Origin: an uncultured Clostridia bacterium
Lineage (GTDB): Bacteria; Bacillota; Clostridia; Christensenellales; CAG-314
DNA: 64,000 nt
Direction of reading: 5' to 3'
Assembly (NCBI GenBank): GCA_947586855.1
Contig: CANPXV010000006.1
Span: 1-64,000, forward strand
Below are positions 20,058 through 28,334 of this stretch, one piece after another (positions within the stretch are counted from its first letter, which is position 1; the number at the start of each line of letters is the position of its first letter). Both the position numbers and the translations under genes were made by a program. Below the pieces are notes generated by a model, which worked only from the letters and a program-made list of their open reading frames with translations, was not told where the DNA came from and searched no databases.

Positions 20058-22601
20058 ATGACTAAGATAAAAAAGATATTTGTTGTGCTGTTGACAGTGG
20101 CAATGCTGTGCATGTCGCTTGGCACAGTGGCAGCGTGCAAAGAATCCGATTGGGATAACGAAAGCACTCGTCTGGTTATGTCCATCGGCGAGTTGGACGG
20201 CGTTTTCAACCCGTTTTTCAGTTCGTCCGCAACGGACGGCTCCATTGTCAGCATGACGCAGGTGGGCATGCTTTCCTCCGATAAGGAAGGCAACGTCGCC
20301 TTTGGCGAGGACGAACCCTGCGTGGTGTTGGACTACGAGGAAAGCACCAACAAACCCTCCGACGACAAGGAAACCTGGCGTACCACCTACAAGTTCGTGC
20401 TCAAAAACAATCTCAAATTCAGCAACGGCTCTCCCCTCACCATGAAGGACGTGCTGTTCAACCTGTATGTGTATCTGGATCCCGCCTATACGGGCAGCTC
20501 CACCGTGTACTCTACGGATATTGTCGGTCTTGCCGAGTATCGCACGCAGCAGGCGGACGAAAGCGCACAAGAGGGCTTCAACGTGCAATTCAGCAACGAG
20601 GCGACGGAGCGTATTTATCGGCTGTACAACGAGATCCAAAAGCTCTATGACCAAAAAGTGCTGACGGGCGTTGTCACAGATGCGCAAATGACAAAAGCAC
20701 TGACAGACTCTGTGGACTACTACAAAACGTTGGGCAACGACTACTCCGACTTCTTTACCTTGGTAGATGACTACAACAGGGCCAAGGTGCTGTTCAGGGA
20801 AGAATTGGAAAGCGACTACAACAATGCCGGCGCTCCCGAAGATATCACCTTCGACAACGGCCGTATCAAGCTGACCACCGCAACCGAGGCTTTCTTCTAC
20901 AACGAGGGCTATATCACTTGGAACGACAAAGATAAAAAGCTGGAATACAGCATTTCGGAAGATCTGGCTAAAAATTCCAGCAAGGAAGAAGCTATCAACC
21001 TTATCTACGGTCAATATTTCGAAACCCAGACGGAAAGCAACAATGCAGGCATAGTTGTCACCGCCTGGAACACCTCTACCAAGTTGCAGGAGGAATTTAC
21101 CGCCAAGGCCATGAAGGACTACTTCGATGAGCAGGGCGTAACCTACAAAAACGTCAGCGGTATCACCTTCCCCAACAGGACAGAAGGTTCCAGCGTGACG
21201 GTGCATGGCAAAACCTACGGCAAGCCCACCTACGACAGCGAGGGCAACGTCATCGACGGCAACGAAGTGTTGCAGATAGAGATCAAGGGCGTCGACCCCA
21301 AAGCTATCTGGAACTTTGCCTTTACGGTGGCACCCATGTACTACTATTCCAGCCCGGAGCAAATTTCCGCCTTCAACTATACCGACCACTTCGGTGTGGA
21401 CTACGGCAACATCGACTTCATGAACAACTACGTCAAGGCCTCTTCGAAAATCGGTCTGCCCGTGGGCGCAGGCCCCTACAAGGCCACGACCGCACAGGGC
21501 GACAGCGCCAATGTCACACCCGATACGTTCAGGGCCAACAACGTCATCCACTACGAGCGCAACGAGTACTTTATGCTTGGCTCTGCCAAGATCAAGTACG
21601 TCAACTACCAAGTGGTGGACGCCAAGATGATGCTTACCAGCTTGAAGAACGGCGACGTCCACTTTGTGGAGCCCAACTGCAAGCAGGAGAGTATTGACGA
21701 AGTAGAGGGCATGGGCGAAGGCTACGCCTACAAGACGGTCATGACCAACGGCTACGGCTACATCGGTATCAATGCTGAAAAGGTGCCCAGCCACCAGATC
21801 CGTCAGGCCATCATGCACGCCATCAACACGCAGGATTGCCTCGACTACTACGGCAACTACGCCTACCGTATCAACCGCTCCATGACCCGCGCCAGCTGGG
21901 CCTATCCCGAAGAAACCGACGATGAAGGTCAGTACTACGAGTTTGACCCCGACGGCACCAAGTATATCGATGATCTGGTGAGCGATGCAGGCTATGTTCC
22001 TTCGGGCAGCGGTGCCTACACCAACCTCGCCACGGGCGACAAGTTGGAGTACACCTTTACCATAGCAGGCGACAGTGAGGACCACCCCGCCTTCAACGCA
22101 ATGTTTCATGCGGCCGAGATTCTCAACGAGCACGGCTTCAAAGTGACCGTCAAAAAGGACATCAACGCCCTCAAAAAGCTCAACACCGGCGATCTCACCG
22201 TTTGGGCGGCAGCTTGGGGCAGCGGTGTGGACCCCGACATGTATCAGGTGTATCACATCGACTCGCAAGCGGGCGCAACGGCCAACTGGGGCTACCGTGC
22301 GATTCGTCTTAACGCAGGCGGCACCTACAACTACGAAAAAGATCTTGTGGAAAGATTGTCCCAACAGATAGACGCCGCCCGCGAAACTCTCGATCAGGAC
22401 GAGCGCAAAGAAATCTACGCAGAGTGCCTTGATTTGGTGATGGAGTTGGCTGTGGAGCTGCCCACCTATCAACGTAGCGACATGTTTGCCTACAACACCA
22501 ACGTTATCGACGAAAGCAGCCTCACCCCCGAGAACGAGCTTACTCCCTTCAACGGGCTGCTCAACAGACTGTGGGAGGTCAGCTTTGTGGGCAACGACTA
22601 A
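20058..22601 (+). CDS. oppA: Oligopeptide-type ABC transporter substrate-binding lipoprotein
   Basis: 847 residues, well above the usual 530-600 for SBP_bac_5 proteins. The signal peptide ends GTVAACKES. Family features include YKFVLKNNLKFSNGSPLTMKD near residue 110 (the conserved F.LR....F.DG.P.T..D region), PVGAGPYK near 470, and a C-terminal lobe with ERNEYFMLG and IRQAIMHAINTQ. The extra length is mostly an insertion at about residues 170-400. TAAGGAG precedes ATG. It lies immediately upstream of oppB, so it should present peptides to this permease. Peptide rather than nickel or glycan substrate is inferred from the neighbouring protease. Confidence 0.92.
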   Translation: MTKIKKIFVVLLTVAMLCMSLGTVAACKESDWDNESTRLVMSIGELDGVFNPFFSSSATDGSIVSMTQVGMLSSDKEGNVAFGEDEPCVVLDYEESTNKPSDDKETWRTTYKFVLKNNLKFSNGSPLTMKDVLFNLYVYLDPAYTGSSTVYSTDIVGLAEYRTQQADESAQEGFNVQFSNEATERIYRLYNEIQKLYDQKVLTGVVTDAQMTKALTDSVDYYKTLGNDYSDFFTLVDDYNRAKVLFREELESDYNNAGAPEDITFDNGRIKLTTATEAFFYNEGYITWNDKDKKLEYSISEDLAKNSSKEEAINLIYGQYFETQTESNNAGIVVTAWNTSTKLQEEFTAKAMKDYFDEQGVTYKNVSGITFPNRTEGSSVTVHGKTYGKPTYDSEGNVIDGNEVLQIEIKGVDPKAIWNFAFTVAPMYYYSSPEQISAFNYTDHFGVDYGNIDFMNNYVKASSKIGLPVGAGPYKATTAQGDSANVTPDTFRANNVIHYERNEYFMLGSAKIKYVNYQVVDAKMMLTSLKNGDVHFVEPNCKQESIDEVEGMGEGYAYKTVMTNGYGYIGINAEKVPSHQIRQAIMHAINTQDCLDYYGNYAYRINRSMTRASWAYPEETDDEGQYYEFDPDGTKYIDDLVSDAGYVPSGSGAYTNLATGDKLEYTFTIAGDSEDHPAFNAMFHAAEILNEHGFKVTVKKDINALKKLNTGDLTVWAAAWGSGVDPDMYQVYHIDSQAGATANWGYRAIRLNAGGTYNYEKDLVERLSQQIDAARETLDQDERKEIYAECLDLVMELAVELPTYQRSDMFAYNTNVIDESSLTPENELTPFNGLLNRLWEVSFVGND

Positions 22602-22618
22602 CAAACCCCCTGCTGATG

Positions 22619-22633
22619 TGCGGCCATGCCGCA
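22619..22633 (+). other. Intercistronic hairpin between oppA and oppB
   Basis: TGCGGC-CAT-GCCGCA is a perfect 6-bp stem with a 3-nt loop and no T run. A hairpin here could stabilise the oppA portion of the mRNA so that binding protein exceeds permease. Confidence 0.4.
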
Positions 22634-22668
22634 AGTAACTACAACCGACAATCAAGTAAAGGAACAAG

Positions 22669-24339
22669 ATGGTAAAATATATTATAAAAAGAATATTGCT
22701 ATCCATCGTCATTCTGTTGGGTGTGTCTTTGATAATCTACACCTTGGTGCGCTTGATGCCTGCCGACTACATGGAAACCAAGTACGCCGAGCAGCTGAAA
22801 GCGGGCACCATCACCCAAGAGCAAGTGGACCAATTCAAGAAGGACGCCGGGCTGTATATGCCCGACGGCATTCTTACGCTCACTTTGGACGAACCCGAGG
22901 ATAGCGATCTGGATGGGTTGGTGTTTACCAAAAACGTCAAGTCCGTCAACTACGAACGTGTCGTCGACAAAAAGATGGCCGCTCACGAGCTGTACATAGG
23001 CAACTTTTACAGCGAGGACGAGGGCTGGCAGCTGACCTTGAAGGAAAATGGTCAGCAGTCCACCGGCAGCTACACAATCTATCAGCGCAACTCCAAGCAG
23101 ACCGAGACGCTGACCGACAGCTACACCGTGACGGTGACTAACGGACGGCTTGCGCTCAACTTCAAGGGCCTCGGCGGCGAATTGACTTACACAGTGGAGG
23201 ACGGGCAAAGCAGGCTCAACTTTACTGTCAGCGGCGGAGACTACAACGACCAGCTGTTTTTGCTGGACGTAAGTGAGGCCAACTATCAAAATGCGCTGAA
23301 AGGCGACTACGACTGCGAACGCTTGGTGCAGGGCACCTGGCAAACGCACGACGGCACCTTGCAACTGCGTCTGGATGACGGCGAGTACACCGTGGTAGAG
23401 ATGGCCGGCCGCAACAAAATCTTTGCAAGCGGCACCTACACCGTGGACGACCTCGACGAAAACAACAACGGTGTGTACGAGCTGGGCCTTGACGAAATCG
23501 GCACCAAACCGATAGAGTATCGCAACGCCTCCTTTGGCGAAAAAACCGGCGCAGTGCTGGGCGGCTACTTCAATTGGTTGTGGAACATGATGCAGGGCAA
23601 CTTCGGGCGGTCTTTCACCCACGAAAAACCCGTCACCGAAGTGATTGCCGACCACATGTGGATATCCTTTATCATATCTTTTATCGCACTGATATTCGAG
23701 TTTGTCATCTCGATACCCCTTGGTATCACCAGCGCCACCCATCAGTACAGCGCACGGGACTACTTTGTGACGGTGGTCACAATGATAGGTATATCCTTCC
23801 CCAGCTTCTTCTTTGCGGCGCTGCTCATCAAGCTGTTCAGCAGTACCTTGGGGTGGTTCCCCACGATGGGCCTTGTCAGCGGCGGCAGCAGTGCGACGGG
23901 CTTTGTGCGCTTTGCCGATATGGCCTGGCACCTTACGCTGCCCATGGTGGTGATGGTGGTGCTCAGCATCGGCAGCCTGATGCGCTACACCCGCACCAAC
24001 ATGCTGGAAGTGCTCAGCAGCGACTACATACGTACCGCCCGTGCCAAGGGTCTTTCGGAAAAACGAGTGGTGTACGTGCACGCCTTCCGTAACACGCTGA
24101 TACCCCTCATGACAATGATGGCGGGCATATTGCCCAGCTTGTTTGGCGGCGCAATGATCACCGAAGAAGTGTTTGCCATCGACGGAATAGGCCGCATAGC
24201 CTACAAGTCTCTCACGCAGGGCGACCTGCCGCTGATAATGGGCTACAACATGTTCCTGGCCGTGCTGACGGTCATCGGCACGTTGCTGTCCGACATCATG
24301 TATGCGGTGGTCGATCCGCGCGTCAAACTTACCAAATAG
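22669..24339 (+). CDS. oppB: Oligopeptide ABC transporter permease OppB with large extracytoplasmic insertion
   Basis: 556 residues against about 305 for typical OppB. TM1 (IIKRILLSIVILLGVSLIIYTL) is normal. Residues about 40-295 are then a polar, beta-rich segment (for example GTWQTHDGTLQLRLDDGEYT), after which the standard permease resumes at YFNWLWNMMQGNFGRSF with the remaining membrane spans and the EAA-type loop YIRTARAKGLSEKRVVYVHAFRN. Since TM1 is followed by an outside loop in OppB, the insert should face outward, next to the binding protein. It forms the transmembrane path with OppC. AAAGGAAC precedes ATG. Confidence 0.93.
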   Translation: MVKYIIKRILLSIVILLGVSLIIYTLVRLMPADYMETKYAEQLKAGTITQEQVDQFKKDAGLYMPDGILTLTLDEPEDSDLDGLVFTKNVKSVNYERVVDKKMAAHELYIGNFYSEDEGWQLTLKENGQQSTGSYTIYQRNSKQTETLTDSYTVTVTNGRLALNFKGLGGELTYTVEDGQSRLNFTVSGGDYNDQLFLLDVSEANYQNALKGDYDCERLVQGTWQTHDGTLQLRLDDGEYTVVEMAGRNKIFASGTYTVDDLDENNNGVYELGLDEIGTKPIEYRNASFGEKTGAVLGGYFNWLWNMMQGNFGRSFTHEKPVTEVIADHMWISFIISFIALIFEFVISIPLGITSATHQYSARDYFVTVVTMIGISFPSFFFAALLIKLFSSTLGWFPTMGLVSGGSSATGFVRFADMAWHLTLPMVVMVVLSIGSLMRYTRTNMLEVLSSDYIRTARAKGLSEKRVVYVHAFRNTLIPLMTMMAGILPSLFGGAMITEEVFAIDGIGRIAYKSLTQGDLPLIMGYNMFLAVLTVIGTLLSDIMYAVVDPRVKLTK

Positions 24340-24348
24340 GAGGAAATC

Positions 24349-25455
24349 ATGGACGACAACAACAAATACCAAGTTTCCTCCCTGCAAGAAGAGGAATCGC
24401 AATCCACCCCCGCCACCGCACAGCAAACGCTGGTGCAGCTTAGCGACGAGGACGTGGAGCAAAAGATCTACTACAAGGAGCTCACTCCCACCCGCATGGT
24501 GCTGAGGCGCTTTTTCCGCTCGCAGCTGTCCGTTGTGGGCCTGATAATGATATTGGCGCTGTTTGTGTTTGCCTTTTTGGGTCCGCCGATATTCAAGCTG
24601 TTCAAGTACGATTGGGGCGAAACGGACGTGGACCGCACCCCCGTGCAAAAAATGTCCGGCACCTGGCTGGAAACGGAAGTAAACGGCGAAACGGTGCGTG
24701 TGTACCAATACAAATACTACACGGTCAACACCAACAGTCTCGCCTCCCCCTCCAAGGATCATTGGCTGGGCACCGACGAAAGAGGCATGGACGTGTTTGC
24801 CCGTCTGATGTACGGCGGACGAGTGTCCCTTACGCTGGGCTTTGTGGTGGTCATTCTCGAAACGCTGCTGGGCGTGATCATCGGCGGCATATCGGGCTAC
24901 TTTGGCGGTTGGGTGGACCAGGTGCTGATGCGTATCGTGGATATACTCAACTGTATCCCCACATTGCCGTTGCTGCTTATCGCTTCGGTGGTTATCGACA
25001 GCTGGGGCGTACCGGGGCAAGCCCGTATCTACTACCTGATGGTCATTTTGACGATTTTCGGTTGGAGCGGCACCGCCCGTATGGTTCGCGGCCAGATACT
25101 GTATCTGAGAGAGCAGGAATACATCGTTGCATGCGAGGTGATGGGCATACCCACTTGGAGGCGCATATTTATGCACCTGATACCCAACATCATGCCGCAG
25201 CTGATTGTATCCATGACGCTGGGTCTGGGCGGTATCATCCTGTACGAGGCAACCCTGTCCTATCTGGGCTTGGGCATACCCATCCCCTATGCGGCCTGGG
25301 GCACAATGATAAGCTCCTCTACCGACCCCATCACCATGTCCTACTATCCCAACTTGTGGATCCCCGCAGGTTTGCTGATAGTTATCGCCGTGCTGGGCTT
25401 CAACTTTGTGGGCGACGGACTTCGCGACGCCATGGACCCCAAGGCGAGAAAATAA
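24349..25455 (+). CDS. oppC: Oligopeptide ABC transporter permease OppC
   Basis: 368 residues. A cytoplasmic N-terminal tail of about 50 residues leads to RMVLRRFFRSQLSVVGLIM (the conserved OppC_N region and TM1). An outside loop follows, extended by about 25 residues (SGTWLETEVNGETVRVYQYK), then HWLGTDERGMDVFARLMYGGRVSL, the family hallmark. The EAA loop is YIVACEVMGIPTWRRIFMHLIPN. The C-terminus NFVGDGLRDAMDPKARK is typical. It begins 9 nt after oppB with AGGAGG overlapping the oppB stop, so the pair is tightly coupled. Confidence 0.95.
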   Translation: MDDNNKYQVSSLQEEESQSTPATAQQTLVQLSDEDVEQKIYYKELTPTRMVLRRFFRSQLSVVGLIMILALFVFAFLGPPIFKLFKYDWGETDVDRTPVQKMSGTWLETEVNGETVRVYQYKYYTVNTNSLASPSKDHWLGTDERGMDVFARLMYGGRVSLTLGFVVVILETLLGVIIGGISGYFGGWVDQVLMRIVDILNCIPTLPLLLIASVVIDSWGVPGQARIYYLMVILTIFGWSGTARMVRGQILYLREQEYIVACEVMGIPTWRRIFMHLIPNIMPQLIVSMTLGLGGIILYEATLSYLGLGIPIPYAAWGTMISSSTDPITMSYYPNLWIPAGLLIVIAVLGFNFVGDGLRDAMDPKARK

Positions 25456-25504
25456 TCTACATTTGCAGCTTTGCGCATAACTTGTGCAACAAAAAGGTAT
25501 CGCA

Positions 25505-26824
25505 GTGAAAACTAACAAAGAAAAAAATCCCAATATACTCAGTCTCAAAGAGAGCCGTGCCATATTGCGCAGCAATCTTGCCGAAATGAAGAAGTTCGAA
25601 AAGATCAAGCGCAAAAAGGTCACTCCCGACTACTTTACCACGCAGCTCAACGACGACAACAACATCCTCGAAGTGGAAAATCTTCACACCTACTTCTACA
25701 CCGACAGCGGCGTATCCAAGGCCGTCAACGGCATAACCTTTTCGGTGCCGAAGGACTCCATTGTGGGTCTGGTGGGAGAGTCGGGCTGCGGCAAAAGCGT
25801 CACCAGCCTGTCCATCATGCAGTTGGTGCAGGCGCCGCAGGGCCAAGTGACGGAGGGTTCGATACGTTTTGCCACGTCCGACTTTGTGTTGGACGACAAG
25901 GGCAAGCGCATACCCATCTACGTCACGGACGAGCAAGGCAACGTGGTGTACACCGACAAGCTGGACAAAAAGGGCAACCCCGTCAAGGACAAACAGGGCA
26001 ACACGGTGCAAGTGCCGTTGCAGGCCCGCTCGGAGGACGGTATCCCCCTGTATGAGATGAAGGAAGTCACCTACGACATCGCCAAGATGCCCACGGCCGA
26101 CATGTACCGCATCAGGGGCAAGGATATCTCCATGATATTTCAGGAGCCGATGACCAGCCTCAACCCCGTGTTTACCGTGGGGTATCAGATAGAGGAGGCG
26201 GTGTACCTCATCAACCCGCTTGCCACCAAAAAGGAGGCGCACGAAAAAGCCATCGAGATGCTGGCAAGGGTGGGCATACCCATGCCGGAGACCATCGTCA
26301 ACTACTATCCGCACCAACTTTCGGGCGGCATGCGGCAGCGTGTCATGATAGCCATTGCGCTTGTGGGCAACCCCAAGCTTATCATAGCGGACGAACCCAC
26401 AACGGCGTTGGACGTGACCATTCAGAGCCAGATATTGCACCTCATCAGGGAAGTACAACGTCAGTGCCATGCGTCGGTGGTGCTCATCACGCACGATTTG
26501 GGCGTGGTGGCGGAAACTTGCGACTATGTTGTGGTGATGTACGCAGGCAAAATTGTGGAAAAGGGCACCGTCTACGAGATTTTCGACAATCCCCTGCATC
26601 CCTACACCAAGGGCATACAAAAGGCCAAGCCTACCTTCGATACGGGCGTGGACGCCGAGCTGTACAGCATACCCGGTGTGGTGCCCAACCCCATCAATAT
26701 CCCCAACGAGTGCCTGTTCAAGGATAGGTGCGGCGAGCGCTGCTCCTGCTGCGAGGGCGAGTATCCGGAGGAGATCCATGTTTCGCCCACGCACAGCGTG
26801 TTCTGCCACAAATACAAAAAATAA
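25505..26824 (+). CDS. oppD: Oligopeptide ABC transporter ATPase OppD with nucleotide-domain insertion
   Basis: About 439 residues from GTG 25505 (AAAGG just upstream); GTG 25484 is the alternative start. It has Walker [10 protein letters not shown]-loop [10 protein letters not shown], signature LSGGMRQR, Walker B LIIADEP and the C-terminal oligopeptide-transporter Cys-rich region ([19 protein letters not shown]). Between the Walker A subdomain and the Q-loop (about residues 118-200) is a hydrophilic Lys/Asp/Gly-rich insertion of roughly 50 residues beyond the normal length, including [15 protein letters not shown]. An N-terminal extension of about 45 residues is also present. It powers uptake with OppF. 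Confidence 0.94.
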   Translation: MKTNKEKNPNILSLKESRAILRSNLAEMKKFEKIKRKKVTPDYFTTQLNDDNNILEVENLHTYFYTDSGVSKAVNGITFSVPKDSIVGLVGESGCGKSVTSLSIMQLVQAPQGQVTEGSIRFATSDFVLDDKGKRIPIYVTDEQGNVVYTDKLDKKGNPVKDKQGNTVQVPLQARSEDGIPLYEMKEVTYDIAKMPTADMYRIRGKDISMIFQEPMTSLNPVFTVGYQIEEAVYLINPLATKKEAHEKAIEMLARVGIPMPETIVNYYPHQLSGGMRQRVMIAIALVGNPKLIIADEPTTALDVTIQSQILHLIREVQRQCHASVVLITHDLGVVAETCDYVVVMYAGKIVEKGTVYEIFDNPLHPYTKGIQKAKPTFDTGVDAELYSIPGVVPNPINIPNECLFKDRCGERCSCCEGEYPEEIHVSPTHSVFCHKYKK

Positions 26825-26842
26825 CTCACAACGAGAACTACA

Positions 26843-27928
26843 ATGAACGAAGAAATTTTGAACAGTCAAACGGAACAAACCCCCGAACAAACCGCCCCGA
26901 TCTACGAGGATGACGGCAAGGACTACATTTTGCGAGTGCGCAATCTCAAACAGTACTTTCCTGTCAGCAAATCCATGTTCGGCAAAGTGCAGGCCTATCT
27001 GCGTGCGGTGGACGGCGTAAGTTTCGATTTGGAGCGAGGCAAAACAATAGGCATCGTGGGTGAGTCGGGCTGCGGCAAAACCACCCTTGGGCGCACAATT
27101 TTGCGGTTATACGACATCACCGAGGGCTCCGCTCGCTACACCGACAACAACGGCAACAGCTACGAGCTGGCCGAGTTGAAGCGCAAGCAATTGCAACCGC
27201 TGCGCACCCAATTGCAGTTGGTGTTTCAGGACCCATATTCGTCGTTGCCGCCCCGCATGACGGTGGGCGCTATCATCGGTGAGGCCGTCAAGGTGCACCA
27301 TATTGTGCCCAAAACGGAAGTGCACGACTACGTTTTGGAAGTGATGCGTCGCTGCGGATTGCAACCTCACTACTACGACAGATATCCGCACGAGTTCAGC
27401 GGCGGTCAGCGTCAGCGTATCTGCATTGCCCGCGCATTGGCGGTAAAACCCAGCCTTGTCATTTGCGACGAGCCTGTTTCCGCCTTGGATGTGTCCATTC
27501 AGGCGCAGGTCATCAACCTGCTGAAAAAGTTGCAGAGAGAAATGGGCATTTCCTACATGTTCATTTCGCACGATCTGTCCGTTGTCAAATACATCAGCGA
27601 CAGCATTGCCGTGATGTATCTGGGCAACATTGTGGAGATGGGCAGCACCGCCGACATCTGTACAAATGCCTCTCACCCCTACACTCAAGCGCTGTTTTCC
27701 GCAGTGCCCGTGCCCAATCCTCACCGCAAGGCCAAGCCGGAGGAGTTGGAGGGCGAGCTGCCCTCTCCTGCCAATCCGCCGCAAGGGTGCAAATTCCACA
27801 CCCGTTGCAAGCATTGCATGGAGTGTTGCAGTCAGACCGCTCCCGAAATGAGAGAAATCTCCCCCGGACACTTTGTCGCCTGCCACCTGTTTGACGACCC
27901 ATCTCGGCAAAATGAGCAAGAAAGCTAA
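26843..27928 (+). CDS. oppF: Oligopeptide ABC transporter ATPase OppF
   Basis: 361 residues. After a short Glu/Thr/Pro-rich tail it has the OppF-type start [18 protein letters not shown], Walker [11 protein letters not shown]-loop [12 protein letters not shown], signature FSGGQRQR, Walker B LVICDEP and the C-terminal [14 protein letters not shown] cluster. The SSL(P/N)PRM string separates OppF from OppD. It starts 18 nt after oppD. Together OppD and OppF form the heterodimeric motor. Confidence 0.96.
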   Translation: MNEEILNSQTEQTPEQTAPIYEDDGKDYILRVRNLKQYFPVSKSMFGKVQAYLRAVDGVSFDLERGKTIGIVGESGCGKTTLGRTILRLYDITEGSARYTDNNGNSYELAELKRKQLQPLRTQLQLVFQDPYSSLPPRMTVGAIIGEAVKVHHIVPKTEVHDYVLEVMRRCGLQPHYYDRYPHEFSGGQRQRICIARALAVKPSLVICDEPVSALDVSIQAQVINLLKKLQREMGISYMFISHDLSVVKYISDSIAVMYLGNIVEMGSTADICTNASHPYTQALFSAVPVPNPHRKAKPEELEGELPSPANPPQGCKFHTRCKHCMECCSQTAPEMREISPGHFVACHLFDDPSRQNEQES

Positions 27929-28169
27929 GCAAAAAACCGTCTACAAGCAGGACGACGGCCGCACAATCTACTCTATGGCGGGCTTGGAGGGCAAAACTCC
28001 CGAAGAGCTCGAAGAGCGAGACAGGCAACGCCGCAACGCCGTCAAAGTGACCCGAAAGGAGCGCCGCGCCATGATTGCCGCCGCCTTTCAGGTGTACGGC
28101 CCAATTTTGCTCATCATTCTGGTGGCGTTTGGGCTGGCGGCGGTGATAGTTTATCTGCTTATGCGGTAA
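27912..28169 (+). CDS. Small single-span membrane protein at the end of the opp operon
   Basis: 85 residues from ATG 27912, overlapping the oppF 3' end by 17 nt; the longer ORF-track start at 27873 would extend further into oppF and is less likely. A basic cytoplasmic stretch ([24 protein letters not shown]) is followed by one membrane span (ILLIILVAFGLAAVIVYLLM) at the extreme C-terminus. No family was recognised. A terminator follows within 35 nt, so it closes the operon. No strong ribosome site is visible, so translation may be coupled to oppF. Confidence 0.6.
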   Translation: MSKKAKQKTVYKQDDGRTIYSMAGLEGKTPEELEERDRQRRNAVKVTRKERRAMIAAAFQVYGPILLIILVAFGLAAVIVYLLMR

Positions 28170-28199
28170 ATAATTTTTACGAGATAAATTTTTTGCAAG

Positions 28200-28225
28200 A
28201 GAACTCACGATTTGAGTTCTTTTTG
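28200..28225 (+). terminator. Terminator of the protease/Opp operon
   Basis: AGAACTC-ACGATTT-GAGTTCT stem-loop followed by a TTTT-rich run. Confidence 0.88.
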
Positions 28226-28250
28226 TTATGTTTGAGTGCCGTTTTGTGCA

Positions 28251-28278
28251 TTGACAAACGTCGTAGCTTGACTATAAT
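28251..28278 (+). promoter_or_regulatory. Promoter of the GH4/AEC unit
   Basis: TTGACA, 16-nt spacer, TATAAT. Transcription should begin near 28285, immediately before the palindrome at 28292. Confidence 0.85.
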
Positions 28279-28291
28279 ATAAAATAATGAA

Positions 28292-28305
28292 ATTTTGCGC
28301 AAAAT
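28292..28305. promoter_or_regulatory. Candidate operator: perfect 14-bp palindrome
   Basis: ATTTTGC/GCAAAAT is a perfect palindrome just downstream of the expected transcription start. A second half-site (ATTTTGCG) follows at 28312-28319. Placement fits a roadblock repressor site for the GH4 gene. The cognate regulator is not identified. Confidence 0.5.
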
Positions 28306-28334
28306 CACAAAATTTTGCGTTTGGGAGGGTGGCT

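Noticed and set aside
22699-25623. 974-residue minus-strand ORF
   Set aside because: Antisense to oppB, oppC and the oppD start; His-rich composition typical of a reverse-frame artefact.
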